Source of the DNA: Anarhynchus alexandrinus
Taxonomy: Eukaryota > Chordata > Aves > Charadriiformes > Charadriidae
Reading direction: 5' to 3'
DNA length: 64,000 nucleotides
Assembly (NCBI GenBank): GCA_008711295.1
Contig: VUYV01000391.1
Location: forward strand, 300,600-364,599
Made by a program: the position numbers and the translations under genes. Below the pieces are notes generated by a model that worked only from the letters and a program-made list of their open reading frames with translations, searched no databases and was not told where the DNA came from. Below, piece after piece: positions 39,701-50,449 of this stretch. Within the stretch, counting starts at the first letter, position 1, and every line of letters starts with the position of its first letter.

Positions 39701-42700
39701 CTCCCTTCCTGTCTTACATCCTGTTTGAATTGCTTCTGGCCACCGTGCATGAATGCATGCCAGAAAAGCCAGGCTCACTGTCACTCTTCCCTGGCTCTCC
39801 TCTGATAAAGCCAGCACAAGCCACCGAACTGAACATGAGGCAGAACAACAGAAGCCAATTTACCACCAGTGCACTGAGTGATGTTCAACCTCTTTCTTAA
39901 AGCATGCCCCCTAACCCTTATCTCTGCAATGCTGAGAGTGCTGCTGATGCCTCCGGGCAGTGCTTTGAGTTCCTTGGGAGATAAGCTCTGCACAGATGCA
40001 AAGGCCCATCTCCCTGCCTCCCTCCCTTCCTCCCTCTCTCCCTCTTCGTGTCAGGACAAGTGAAGGGAAGAAGTCAGAGCAGGCTTACTCACCAAGGAGT
40101 TGCTGAGCTCTTCTCCTGGCTTGAGCAAAAGGTCGCTCTGGTCCACAGTCCAGACAGCACATGTGGACCCAGGAGATGCCAGCAGGTGGAGACCAACCTC
40201 TGAATTAGGAAGGGTCTTGGGCGTTGAGAAGCCCAGCTCCACCTGGGTAGGAAGAATGCAGGCAATGGGTGAGTGACATTGCTGCTGCTGGCAACCCTAC
40301 CACTTCCTGAAGAGGGAAGGGATCTACGTGAAGAGAGTTTCCAAGGACTTGCCTTGGATGGAAACCCAATGAATCTCCTAAGGACCCCCAGAAGGCATTT
40401 AAAAAAACATCACATTGAGGTTCTAACAGGAAAGATGACAGAGGGGGAACCATCAGTGTGCACAGCTAACAGTACTGGAGGCATTCCTGTATGAGAACAC
40501 AGCACTGTCTTTAGCCAGCAAACCAGCCAGCCATGATCACACACCTCACACAGCTGTCTTTCTGCTCCTTTTGGAGCCCCAGATCAAAAATAAGCCTAGT
40601 CCTTATCTCCAGGGTCTTTGGGGGGTTAGTGTCAGTTTCCTGAAGCAGTTCCTGTTCTTGCTTGAATCTGACTGTCTATGGCAGATAAAAAGCTGTGGAG
40701 TGGTGTAGTGCCAGTCCTCAGAAGTTCATCTTTGGAGCACAAGACACAGCCAAGAAAGCAGATTCCTATGGATGTCACAATGACCACAAGGGCTCAGCCC
40801 TTTCTGGATGGCCAGTAAAACGCACTTCTTCCATCAGCCACTTTCAGCTGTCTTCCCAACAACACATATTAACAAGTCAAAATGTCTGCTGCAGCAGCAG
40901 AGCAGCCTCGAGCTCTCCTGAAAATGACACTAATGACCTGTGTTGGGCTGTGATCCTACTGGGTTGCAGTCGCTGTTGAAGCCTATGGAGATAGACACCA
41001 ATTCTCTGCCTTTCCCAAACATTGCAGCAGCCCCCACAATGCTCAGCACATACTTGCTCCATACATCACAGCACACTTCACCGTTCATATACTGCAGCTC
41101 ACGGGACAGCATCCCACACACAGCTACAGATACTGTGTATTTCTCAGTCTCTTGTTTCATTGCAGCAGACGCATACGCTCTCACACATTTAGTCATGGCC
41201 TCAGACATAAATCCTACCTTATTTCTGAAGCACATGGAGACACTGAAGATGGCAGAATCAGCAATGATTTTTCCATTAGGGAAGATAACATAAACAACAA
41301 TTCTTGGAGCTGGGGCATAGGTCGAGGTGAAGGTAAGAGGGATGGAGAAGAAGCCTTTCAGCACTAGATGGAGGAGAGAGGGAAGAAGAGAAAGTAGATT
41401 TGGTAGCAGAAATGGACTCCGATCAGCTTTTGCCATTCTGCATGTGCCTGCTTAATTCCTTTCCTCAAGCCTTTCAGGACCAAGGAGATTTCTGGAGACC
41501 ACTGAAACAATCAGCACATCTCTGGATCTGCTATTCAAGACAAACGACTATTCAGCAAACGACTCCTCCTGGTTCTGTTCATTGCCTCAAGGAGATGAAA
41601 CAGCTCTTTGGAGTTCAAGCTTAGCTCCACAAAAAGCGCATTTCAGACATCCTTCAAAGCCTCCCATCATCAAATATCTCCCATCCCCAACAAAGAGTTG
41701 ACCTTTGTCCATAAACACCTATAATTAAGTTGCTTTTTTAAAAAAAGAGCTGGAGAAGTAGGCAACAGTGAGTCAACACCCATCAAAATTATAACCTGTG
41801 GCATCCTAACTACTCAGAGATTATTCGTAGACACAATTGCAAATTAAAGTAGGAGAGCTTTGATAGAGGATAAGGCTATAGTTTCAGGACACTTGCAAGG
41901 GCAGCAAAAGGAGACTTCTTTGAAAATTAAGAAAATGGAAGACCGAAGGGGCTGGGAAATGCTCAGTATTGTTCTCTCGGTACCAAGCAGGAGGATAAAG
42001 GAAACATGAAAGCTGGAAAGGCACGCTGCTCTGATGCAACAGAAAAGTGGTGAGCCAGCTCTAAACTGCAAAGAGGCTTATGCACATATCCACGTAAGAC
42101 AGGATGCCACAGACCACCGAGTGCTTGCTATACATGAAATGGAGGAACGCACTTACTTTGTGGCAGCCCAACCCAAACAGTCTTCTGACCTGCATGGACT
42201 ATCCCTCTTTTCCCTGTGACCTATGGAAGAATACAGAAAGGGAAGGGAATGCCAGTCACATAGTCCTTGAAATCACTACGCAGAACAAAGCCACCCTGAA
42301 ATTGGAGATGAAATGGAGGTGGAGGGAGGAATATGACTTTTACTCATTCTCAGGTAGCAGAGAGAGTACAGGCAATCAAGACACTTGGGGGAGGACAGGC
42401 AAGGCCAATACCTGCCCTGCACCTGTGCAGAGCCCAAAAGAAAGGTGCTGCCTTTCTTGCTATTACTGCAGCCCCAGGATTGAAACCAGGATCCAGCCCC
42501 ATGATGGCTGGATGAGCTACATGTCCTGGGCTGAGCCAAAGCCACCAAGTATCAGGCTTGAATCTGTAGGAGATGCTGATCTTGTGCCTTGAGTACCCAG
42601 TAGCACTTCCCCAGAAACTCACAAAGTAGGAGAAAATGACACGCTTGGGCCCATGTTCCAGGTCTTCCTGGTAAATTCTGAAGTCCACCTGAACAGCCTG

Positions 42701-45700
42701 CTTTTTACCACAGGGTATCGTTTCCGGCACACGGACAATAGAGAGAAAACTCCTGCTGGTGCTGTAGAATGGACGTATGAAATGAGAGGCTCGCTGGTAA
42801 CTCAAATCAACTGTCCCAGGCTCTTTATCCAAATCCTGGTGCACGACACTTGCCTGGCGAGACAAAAAAAAAAATCCAACAGTTAATTTCCCTAGTTAAG
42901 CGAGTCAGCTGCAAATCACCCTAGCTGCAGCTTGGTAAGAAGCTCAGATCGGGTCTGAGCAACAGCATAGCACAGGTCTCTGTGTGGACAGTTCATGAGG
43001 AAAGCAACTGGGATCTGGGGAATAAGCTCTCAGAGGGAGCCAAGATCCAGAATACGCTGAAGTGTTTCAGGATTGAATTACTGTCCTTCAAGAAGGAACA
43101 GGGGAGATATCTGTGGGGCTGCAAATAGCTCTGAGATGTGCATGTGTACCCCTGCCAACAAGACAGACCCTTCCTCACTTACCTCCAGGGAGGCCAAGGT
43201 GCTGTTCCAAGTAGTTGTGTTCAGGCTAAATGAAGCTGTCCCAGAGTCCCCAGTGATGTACTTCTGCTTAAACTGCTGCTCACCACAGCTTACTCTGAGG
43301 ATGACTTTTTTATGCTTCAGTGGCTTGCCTTGGTAGTCAATGACTTTAATCTGAGAACATTGTGGTGAGCAAGAGAAGTGCAGAAGTCTAATCAGTGGAT
43401 AGAACCTCCTACTTCTCCAAGTCAGGAGCAGCATTTCCAAAGACAGCAAGGTCACCCTTCCAGTCACTAACAATATTATCAACACTGCTACTGATGACCT
43501 CCTGTTATCACTTGCACTACCATGTTCATTCACCCCCATGCCCTCTACCCCTTCACAGCAGAAGGCCTCCCGGCTGCTGAAATTCCAAATGTTCGGGTTT
43601 GCACCCCACATATGGATCCCCATAGCTGCTGCTACTCAAGGCTTATTTGGCAAATGGCAGTCTCGGGTGTTATTCTCACTTTTGACAATTCAAGAGTTTC
43701 GTCTCTTGGAGTCATTCATGCCCTCCCAAGCCCCTGGCTGGAGGTAAGGTCCAAAGAGATGCTAGGTAACAGTTGCTGTGAAGGCATTGCTCACACTCTC
43801 CCCTCCAAAGGACTGTAACTAGGAATTACCTTCCCCCTGTACATCTCTCCAGTGTGGTAGTAAGAATTCACATCATCAAACAAGGCCATCCCGCCAATCC
43901 TGGAGATGACTACTTTGTGGGAAGCATTGACCTGTGTCTCTGAATGAAAGCAGCAAGACAGAAACATAAGGGAGGGAGCAAGGAAGCCAAGCACCCCTCA
44001 ACAATTTCCCTGCAGAGTGACCCATTGATGCACATGTTCAGCTGCACACACATTTCATACCAGGGAGATGATCTGCCCAGGGCTCTGGTTATCTTCTAGC
44101 CCTTAGAGAGGTCCCTAAGCTTCACCACCTGAGACCACAGGCACTCAGAGAGAGTGTGTCATGCCACCAGGAACCGGTGGCGCTCTCAGTATCTGTGAGG
44201 TTAGATGGCAAGCCCCAATGGGCTCAGGAAGCTCAGAGCCCTTCCTAGCCTGAGAGTCTCCAGTGTTCTTGGTCTGACTAGTGCATCTCCACATGCCTCT
44301 TCCCGGCCACCAGAGATGTTTCCAGAGTTACCTGTGCCATCCTCCACCAGCGAGGCCTCTACAACTATGCTGTCCTGATAGTACCGAAAGTCTCGACTGA
44401 AGGAAGACAGACTCACATTTGTGAAGAAGCAACCCGTCTTGTCTGTCTGAAAGTACAAAGAGAAGAAACAGGGTCTGAGTAAGGCACTTGCATTAGAAAT
44501 TACCCAAATGGGGCAGAAACAGCAGCGCAGAATCCCTGCTCTCAGGGAGCCTGCCTTTGCACATAGCGATCCAGGATGTGGAGCAGGCACATGATGCACA
44601 CCCAGTCATGGTCACCAGGCACAGTTAAGAGGCAGCACTAATAGACCACTGGCCAAGCAGCCAAAACCACTGGGTAACATCACTATTTTTTTCAGCTAAA
44701 GCCTCCACAGCCTTGCCTTACTCTGGAGCTGAGCAGAAATGTCTCTGAATAAGGCTCAGCTCCTGCTAAGCATCTCACCTGGTTGTTGAATTCCTGACAG
44801 AGATCAGGTTTCAAAGTGCTGGGCAGAAACGGAGCTATCTTCTGACAAAGGCTCACATGAACCATCCCCTGGGCCCCTTTCCCATAGGTGTATCTGTTGG
44901 GGGGAGCAGGGAAAGGAAGACACAGTCACACACAGTGAGAGAACACAGGCCTTGCTTTGCATCACCCCAGAGACCACTTATTCACGGATATTCACAGGCT
45001 AGCACAAGAGTGGCCACCACTCAGCAGGCCCAGGAGCCCTGACCTGGTACACACGGTCAGGCTAGGGCACTGCAGTGATGGGAGATCAAGGGCTCTGTGA
45101 TATAATTAGTGCTAAACTAATCTATTCTGGGAAACCAGAGTGTTGTAGGTGCTGGCTCAGCATAAAGCTCTGCATTTTATATCAGCACCACCTGCAATAA
45201 CCCCAGGATACGCTGAAGGCATGTGTCATCTTATGAGCAGAAGCATGGGTGATTAAGAAAGTGCCTTTCATTAAGAAAGCACCTTTATCTGAGGCTGTTA
45301 ACCCTAGTGTTGTCCTTGAACTGTACCTGGGCCAATTCGTTTTAGCCTCTTTCTAGTTTCCTCCAGAGCATAACCTGGAAAACCTTCTCCTCATTTCCCA
45401 TGAGTTTGTTCTGCAGGGAGAGGAACACCAAACAACTGCCCTGTTCTGCCCCGCAAATGGCTGCTTGTCAAAGGGTAGGTTGTTGCCTCAGGTTTTGTGT
45501 GTAGAGACTTGTGGTGTGTTTTTAGAAAAGGGTCATTAGAGCACCAGAAGGATAGTAACAGGAGGTTTTTTGTTGCATCAGGGCGCACACAACTGCCATG
45601 GAAGATTCTGGCCTCCTGTAACTGAAGGGTAGTAAATTTCCCCTGAGCTCCTCATGGTTGCCTAGCCATCTTGTGCTCAACAGTCCGGAAGCTAACACAG

Positions 45701-48700
45701 GGACATCCCTCCAAGCAGAATTCTCACCTGCCACATACCCGGAGCGGGAAGATTTTATCTAGTGCGTAAATCTGATTTGGCGCCTCAAAGATCACTTCAA
45801 ATTTTGGCAGCACTGGAAGGAAGAAACAGAGAACTGTAGGGAACACTGGCCAGGGACAGCCTTTCCAGAGAATCAACATGGACTATGGTGGAATAAGAGC
45901 CAGGAAACAGAGAAGGAAGGTGATAAGAAGGGGACAGGGAAGATTTCTGTTGTTTCTTTAACAGATTTGTATATAGTTCCTGGTTGATTGCTCCCTCCCA
46001 AACTAAAACCCAAACATGTCCATGTCCCTGGACTTTTGACAGCTATCAGCACTGAGACTAGACTCACAACACTTTTAATTAGGGGATGAAAGAGAAGTGG
46101 GATGGCACTGGACTTCATACTCTCTGGAATAGCCCATCATAAATGACCTTGTTTTGGCTGATGCAGAGATCTGCAGGAATCAGCTGTGTCAAAGATCTGG
46201 GGCCATGCACAACATTCCTCCCACACACTGACCCAAAGTCCCAAATTGGTCTCTGTCCGGAGCCTCAGCTTAGACTCTTTTCGATGACATGCTATTGCTT
46301 TTCCCATTTGCTCCCAGGATGGTTATCATGGAATAAACACCCAGCTTTCTGACCAAGAGTGTTAGGTTGTCTCTGCACCTCAGACATATCCCCCACGTGC
46401 TCATACCATACTCCTCAACGGAGAAGCTGCCATACGCTTTTGCACTGGTTACATTGATGACATATGTCCCCAGCAGAGGCTCATCACTTAGCTGGAAAGA
46501 CAGATCTGCAATGCCGTCTTGGGGGACCACATTCAGCCACTGCTCTATCCGGTTGTTCTTAGGGTCCTACACCCACAAGAGAGGGAGAAACAGTTGTTCC
46601 AGCATGTCACTGATCCATATCCCGTAGAAACCAAGCTTCCGAATTTCAGTGCTGCAGACTACCAGGTTCTATAGCTAAGGGATGAAGTTTGGTATAGGCT
46701 AGTTAAGACATTTTGAAGACAATATAATGCTCAGATTCTGCTCCCAGCATCTGAGTCTCCTTCTACGCTTCTCTAAATTCTGATCTCAAGGAAAGAACCT
46801 TCACAGTTCTAATCTTTTTCATAAAGGTCCAAGTTGATCTGTCTATACTCTTGCAAGACTAGAACAATTCAGATTTCTCCTGAAGTAACTGGGAGCATAA
46901 CTTCAATCACACAAAACAGAAGCCATAGGGACTATATTAGTTTAAGAAATCTTGAAGTTCTACCATTCCACTCACAGGTCTGTAAAACCTATCAGGAACT
47001 GATTATGAATAGCCCAGTGAAATGGCTGCCATCAAGATTACTGTAACAGTAGATTTCAGCATCACTCACCTGGAGAAACAGGGAAATCTAGGGATAAAAA
47101 AAGGCAAAAACATTAGAAGACAGAAACACATGCCAGCAACACACACAAGGTACTTCAGATGCAGAGCCTCCTCTGAAGGATGTGCAACTAAACTTGGAAA
47201 TTCAGAGCACTGACAACAATATAAAGTAAAACAAACGCCACCAAAAAGGAGGAATACTAGGTAGGTCCATTACAGTAAGGTCTGGAGAAAAGGAAAGGGA
47301 ACACCAATCTGGAGGTCACGCAGCACTTGCTAAGGACTTCCTGGCAGAGTTCTCCATCAGGAAAACTCACTAATAAAAGAGACCTAGCTCTGGTTCAGCT
47401 GCAGTCTTAAGGGGGTTATAGAGGTACAGGATCACCTACTTTGGAAGGAACCTCTGGAGATTATTAGTCCAACACCCTGCTGAAGCATGTCTTCTTAGAG
47501 CATATTGCTCACAGCTTTCTCCAGCTGAGTTTTGAACATCTCCAAGGATGAAAATGCCTTCTCTGGAAACCTGCTTCAGTATCTGATCATCACGGAATTT
47601 TCAGAGTTGGAAGGGACCTCTAGAGATCAACTCCCAAATAGCAATGAAAAGGTTTTTCCTACTGTCTAATCAGGATTTCCCATGTTCTGACTTTTAGCGT
47701 GGAGGCATGCTCTTAGTCTGGCTCCTACATGTCCATAAAAACCCAACCTGCAAACTATTCACTCCCCACATGACAGCATCACATCAGGAATCAGCACGTC
47801 CCATGTTTGCGCTTGCACGATTATTTTACAAAGATGAGCAAAAGACATGTAAACTCTGCCACCTTCTTGAGTTACCAGCTTTTACTTGAATTACTGTTCT
47901 TCTCTAGACACTCGTCAGGTCTGGCCCGGGGACGAATGTGGAAAAGTTGCAGCTTTAGCAGATGAGCAGGGTAGAAAGGCAGTAGAATCTATGCATGGAA
48001 CAGGGCAGCCTTTTCCACAGCCCTCGAGGGACGGCTTACCGAATCGTTGAGTGCAATGAAGTCCTCATCCAGAGTCACAATGCGAAATTTCACTGAAGGC
48101 AAGGAAATTGGGGAATATATTTATCAGATCTCAGTCCTTCCCTACAGACCCCTGTTCTATCTGTTTCTCCAACTCCTTTCTCCGTTCTATACATATTTGT
48201 GATAACATCGGACACAGACATTCCCACATGTGAGATACCATGGACAATGACCTCCTGCAACTTCAGTCACCACAAGCTGGACATTACAGCCACTGAAAAC
48301 ATCACGTCAGTAAGGGACATCAACTCATAGCCTTCTGCTAGGGCTGTCCATGAATTTCAGGCAATCACATGCTTTCTATGTGGTGTTACCAGCAGAGAGC
48401 CCAGGGCCCATAGTTGGTCCCATTTGCGTCTCTCACCTGTCTGCCCTGGTTGATAGAATGGCTTGTCTGTTTGGATGAAGGTGCCACTGCTGGCCTTGCG
48501 AATCAGGACCTTTTTCTTCTCCTCAATATTGACCCCTTCACCTGTGATGATCAGTTTGACAATGGCAATCTCCTCTGTGCCATCAGCTGGAGGTGCAACC
48601 TATACAGAGAGAGAGAGGAGAGCATGCAGCCCCCAGGTAATCTTCTGGGGGCCCTGAGCAGGAATTGAGAGCGAAGTAGAACTAACCCTCCACCTGTCCC

Positions 48701-50449
48701 AGGACACCCCCTCCAATATCTGGATCCAGATCACATCCAGATTTCACTCAGTCCTACAGGAGAGTAGGAGGCCCCACATGTCATGGAATCTGTCCTTTTT
48801 CCCACCAGGTGAGGAATTTTGCCTCTGGTGACAAGCAGGTGCCTGACACCTCTGGTTCTTCAGATTTAGTCAGGAAGATGGGCAGATGCCAGAAAGGTGG
48901 GAGACTGTAGCACAGACTCAAAGGAGAGAGACTGAGCTGTAGGACAGCTTCAAATGCTAGGCCTTCAGAACTACACAGCATGTGCAAGTAAGACAGATAG
49001 ATTAGCAAAGACAACCAGACGGCCTTCCTGACCCCAGCAGCCTCAGCACAGAATATGCTGTATAATAGAAGGGACACTGTTTAGACATGTCTGCCTTACC
49101 CTAGATCTTTGTTAAATTCTCACCAACAATGAATCAGCTCTAAGATGCTATTTAAAAATAACAAGCACATCCATTTCCATCCAACTGCTCTTCAGTAGCT
49201 CATAAGAGCTGAGTTGCTGCCTGACTTCGGGTCCTACAGAAACTGCAGTATGTCGTGCAAGCCACTGTTTCCTCAAGCTTTAGCTGCAGAGCTGCACAAG
49301 TCCTTCAGAGAGAGCTAAAGCTGCTTCATCTGGTCTGGGATGGAAGAGAAGGAAACAGGTGGCTGCTTCTTATGTATCCAGAAGTGTGGTAGATTATAAC
49401 AAATGTAACTTCCATTTAAAAATTAGATTCAGAAGGGGAGTTTAGTGCTAACCAACAGATACTGTGCTGGGCTACATATGCCTAGGCACCACCCACTCCT
49501 CTTCCTCGCAGACTCACTCCAAGGCAAAGTAGACCCTGTCCATGTCATCCCTGATTAGGGAGACACACAAAGGATTTACAGTTCCTGAAGGGAAAATCAG
49601 TGATGGCATTTGCCTAGGGTGGCTCACCCAGAACTTAGTGCACGTGAAAGTCTTCTCCTTCTGGATGGTTTCTTGCACTAAGAGCTCACGTCCTGCAGAG
49701 CGCTCCAGGACCAGATTCACTTGAAGTTTTGTTTCATAACAGGTGATATGGAGACAGGCAACTTGGGTGGATGGGTAGCGGAGATCTGCAGGGATCACCA
49801 CCAGGTAATGTCTGGGGCAGGGGAAAGAAGACATCAGAGGTGGCATCAGGTTGAGGGCTAAGAGACACAAAAGAGCTTCCCTGCAGTGGCCCACTACTGC
49901 AGAATTCCTCAACAATGCGCCATGGCTGCAGTCAATACTCAAAAGCAACAGTGAACCCAGCGAAACGATTGCTTCACTGATAACTTGAGAAACAGATTCT
50001 GCTTGATTAGCTTAAGCACAGCCCTATAATCTATTTCAAACCCCTTACTCCATTTATCTCCTGAACTCCCCAAAATCATCCCTTGCAGTCTTCAGAAGTG
50101 GCCTCATAACCTTGCAGTCTAGACACCAGTGATTTGATCTGGCATGGCAACTGGAGAAGCAAACATCCTTGGGCCTAAGCTCCGACTTGGAAGCCCCACA
50201 AAAAGGTAGCTTGTATTTTAATTCACAGGAGTTAATCTAACGCATGGTAGGCCAGATAAATGACTCAGCTACCCTGTGGGGTGATCTGATAGAGGAGGAA
50301 GCAGGACAGCTCATGACATGGAATGCGGTCCGTCTACCTAGACTGATGCCTTCATGAAAGAGACCTAAACAGAAGTTCAGCATCACTCACAGTTGGTGAA
50401 AAGCAGCTGCATTGTGGAACAGAAGGCTCAGGAGGATGGCTATCCTCAT
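26226..50449 (-). CDS. Gene B: complete A2M/ovostatin-like proteinase inhibitor
   Basis: This is a secreted thioester proteinase trap of the alpha-2-macroglobulin family. Coding exons: 50391-50449, 49628-49811, 48437-48599, 48040-48092, 47070-47087, 46407-46566, 45728-45812, 44779-44893, 44332-44446, 43830-43939, 43183-43350, 42623-42853, 42235-42295 (uncertain), 41218-41363, 40093-40242, 39531-39647, 38825-38972, 38249-38363, 36737-36962, 36494-36620, 36084-36205, 35545-35599, 34777-34860, 34194-34370, 33941-34022, 33431-33587, 33158-33232, 29570-29732, 28677-28894, 28263-28478, 27656-27780, 27180-27270, 26683-26751, 26359-26461, 26226-26266. These sum to 4329 nt, 1442 residues plus a stop, close to the 1470 or so usual for A2M and ovostatin. 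All phases agree and no internal stop was seen. It sits tandemly upstream of gene A on the same strand. Confidence 0.94.
28263..34022 (-). other. Gene B exons 25-30: thioester domain and second CUB segment
   Basis: Exons of 82, 157, 75, 163, 218 and 216 nt, about residues 997-1300. Words seen: [89 protein letters not shown] and [17 protein letters not shown]. These are the helical thioester domain, then the start of the CUB return. The intron 29733-33157 is the largest in the gene and contains an old CR1 piece at 32180-32500; the rest shows nothing recognisable. Confidence 0.91.
32180..32500 (-). repeat. Old CR1-type LINE fragment
   Basis: A diverged reverse-orientation CR1 3' end. It reads 'gatagaataattcagattgg' then 'gggatctcagaaggtctct' and 'atccaacctcctgttcaaat', with later CR1-like text ('gcaacctgttccaacactt'). 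It sits inside the large intron between exons 27 and 28 of gene B. Confidence 0.75.
34194..34370 (-). other. Gene B exon 24: thioester exon with GC splice donor
   Basis: This exon encodes [18 protein letters not shown], with GCGEQ at 34300-34314 and the thioester Cys near residue 958. As in gene A, the frame to exon 25 ([18 protein letters not shown]) only works with a GC donor, G|GCAAGT, giving 177 nt. The whole exon with about 50 bases of flanking intron is about 96% identical to that of gene A, far above the rest of the genes. Confidence 0.9.
34777..36962 (-). other. Gene B exons 19-23: MG7 and first CUB segment
   Basis: Exons of 226, 127, 122, 55 and 84 nt, about residues 733-937, are identical in length to gene A. 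Exon 19 carries [19 protein letters not shown] and [17 protein letters not shown]. Exon 20 carries [20 protein letters not shown]. Exon 22 starts [16 protein letters not shown]. Exon 23 contains [18 protein letters not shown]. The exon 21 donor is GTTAGA, weak but in register with the 122-nt length in gene A. The introns show no recognisable insert. Confidence 0.89.
38249..39647 (-). other. Gene B exons 16-18: bait region
   Basis: Exon 16 (117 nt) runs from [16 protein letters not shown] to PDVFTAFR. Exon 17 (148 nt) starts [19 protein letters not shown], then has a Thr/Pro/Met-rich stretch such as [17 protein letters not shown]. Exon 18 (115 nt) starts [16 protein letters not shown] and ends in [14 protein letters not shown]. 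The ends are conserved with gene A, but the middle is unrelated in sequence and composition, with several Met and aromatic residues that would suit chymotrypsin- or elastase-like enzymes. That target preference is inference. Exon 17 has a strong GTAAGC donor. Confidence 0.87.
40093..44893 (-). other. Gene B exons 8-15: central macroglobulin domains
   Basis: Exon lengths are 115, 115, 110, 168, 231, 61, 146 and 150 nt, matching gene A except for exon 8 (+3) and exon 13 (-3). Family words include [57 protein letters not shown] and [19 protein letters not shown]. This is about residues 242-606 (late MG3 to early MG6). Exon 13 is the only weak call: see its own entry. Confidence 0.88.
42235..42295 (-). 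other. Gene B exon 13, probable but weakly defined
   Basis: Between exons 12 and 14 the family has a short exon of about 64 nt containing a (G/A)GIV motif. The best candidate here starts after CCAATTTCAG with GGFVLRS, parallel to AGIVVRG in gene A, and ends in phase 1 before GTATTC, joining exon 14 to read ...[10 protein letters not shown]. Length is 61 nt. The acceptor is good but the donor is poor, and the first four codons of the gene A exon have no counterpart. An alternative is that the true exon is elsewhere in 41364-42622. Confidence 0.42.
45728..50449 (-). other. Gene B exons 1-7: signal peptide and N-terminal macroglobulin domains
   Basis: Exon 1 encodes [18 protein letters not shown], a secretion signal. 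Exon 2 (184 nt) continues [15 protein letters not shown]. Exon 3 has [16 protein letters not shown]. Microexon 5 is only 18 nt (ISLFLQ) against 21 nt in gene A; one more upstream codon would be TAG, so the 18-nt form is the only open one with a good acceptor. Exons 6-7 carry [18 protein letters not shown] and [16 protein letters not shown]. The intron between exons 4 and 5 contains old CR1 pieces. Upstream of the ATG I see a CCAAT at 50657-50661 (plus strand) but no convincing TATA box. Confidence 0.9.
47426..47700 (-). repeat. Two degraded CR1-type fragments
   Basis: Reverse-orientation CR1 text starts near 47426 ('ggatcacctactttggaagg', 'attagtccaacaccctgctg'). A second head starts again near 47584 ('cacggaattttcagagttgg', 'gggacctctagagatcaac'), so this is either two insertions or one broken copy. 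It lies in the intron between exons 4 and 5 of gene B. Confidence 0.7.
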
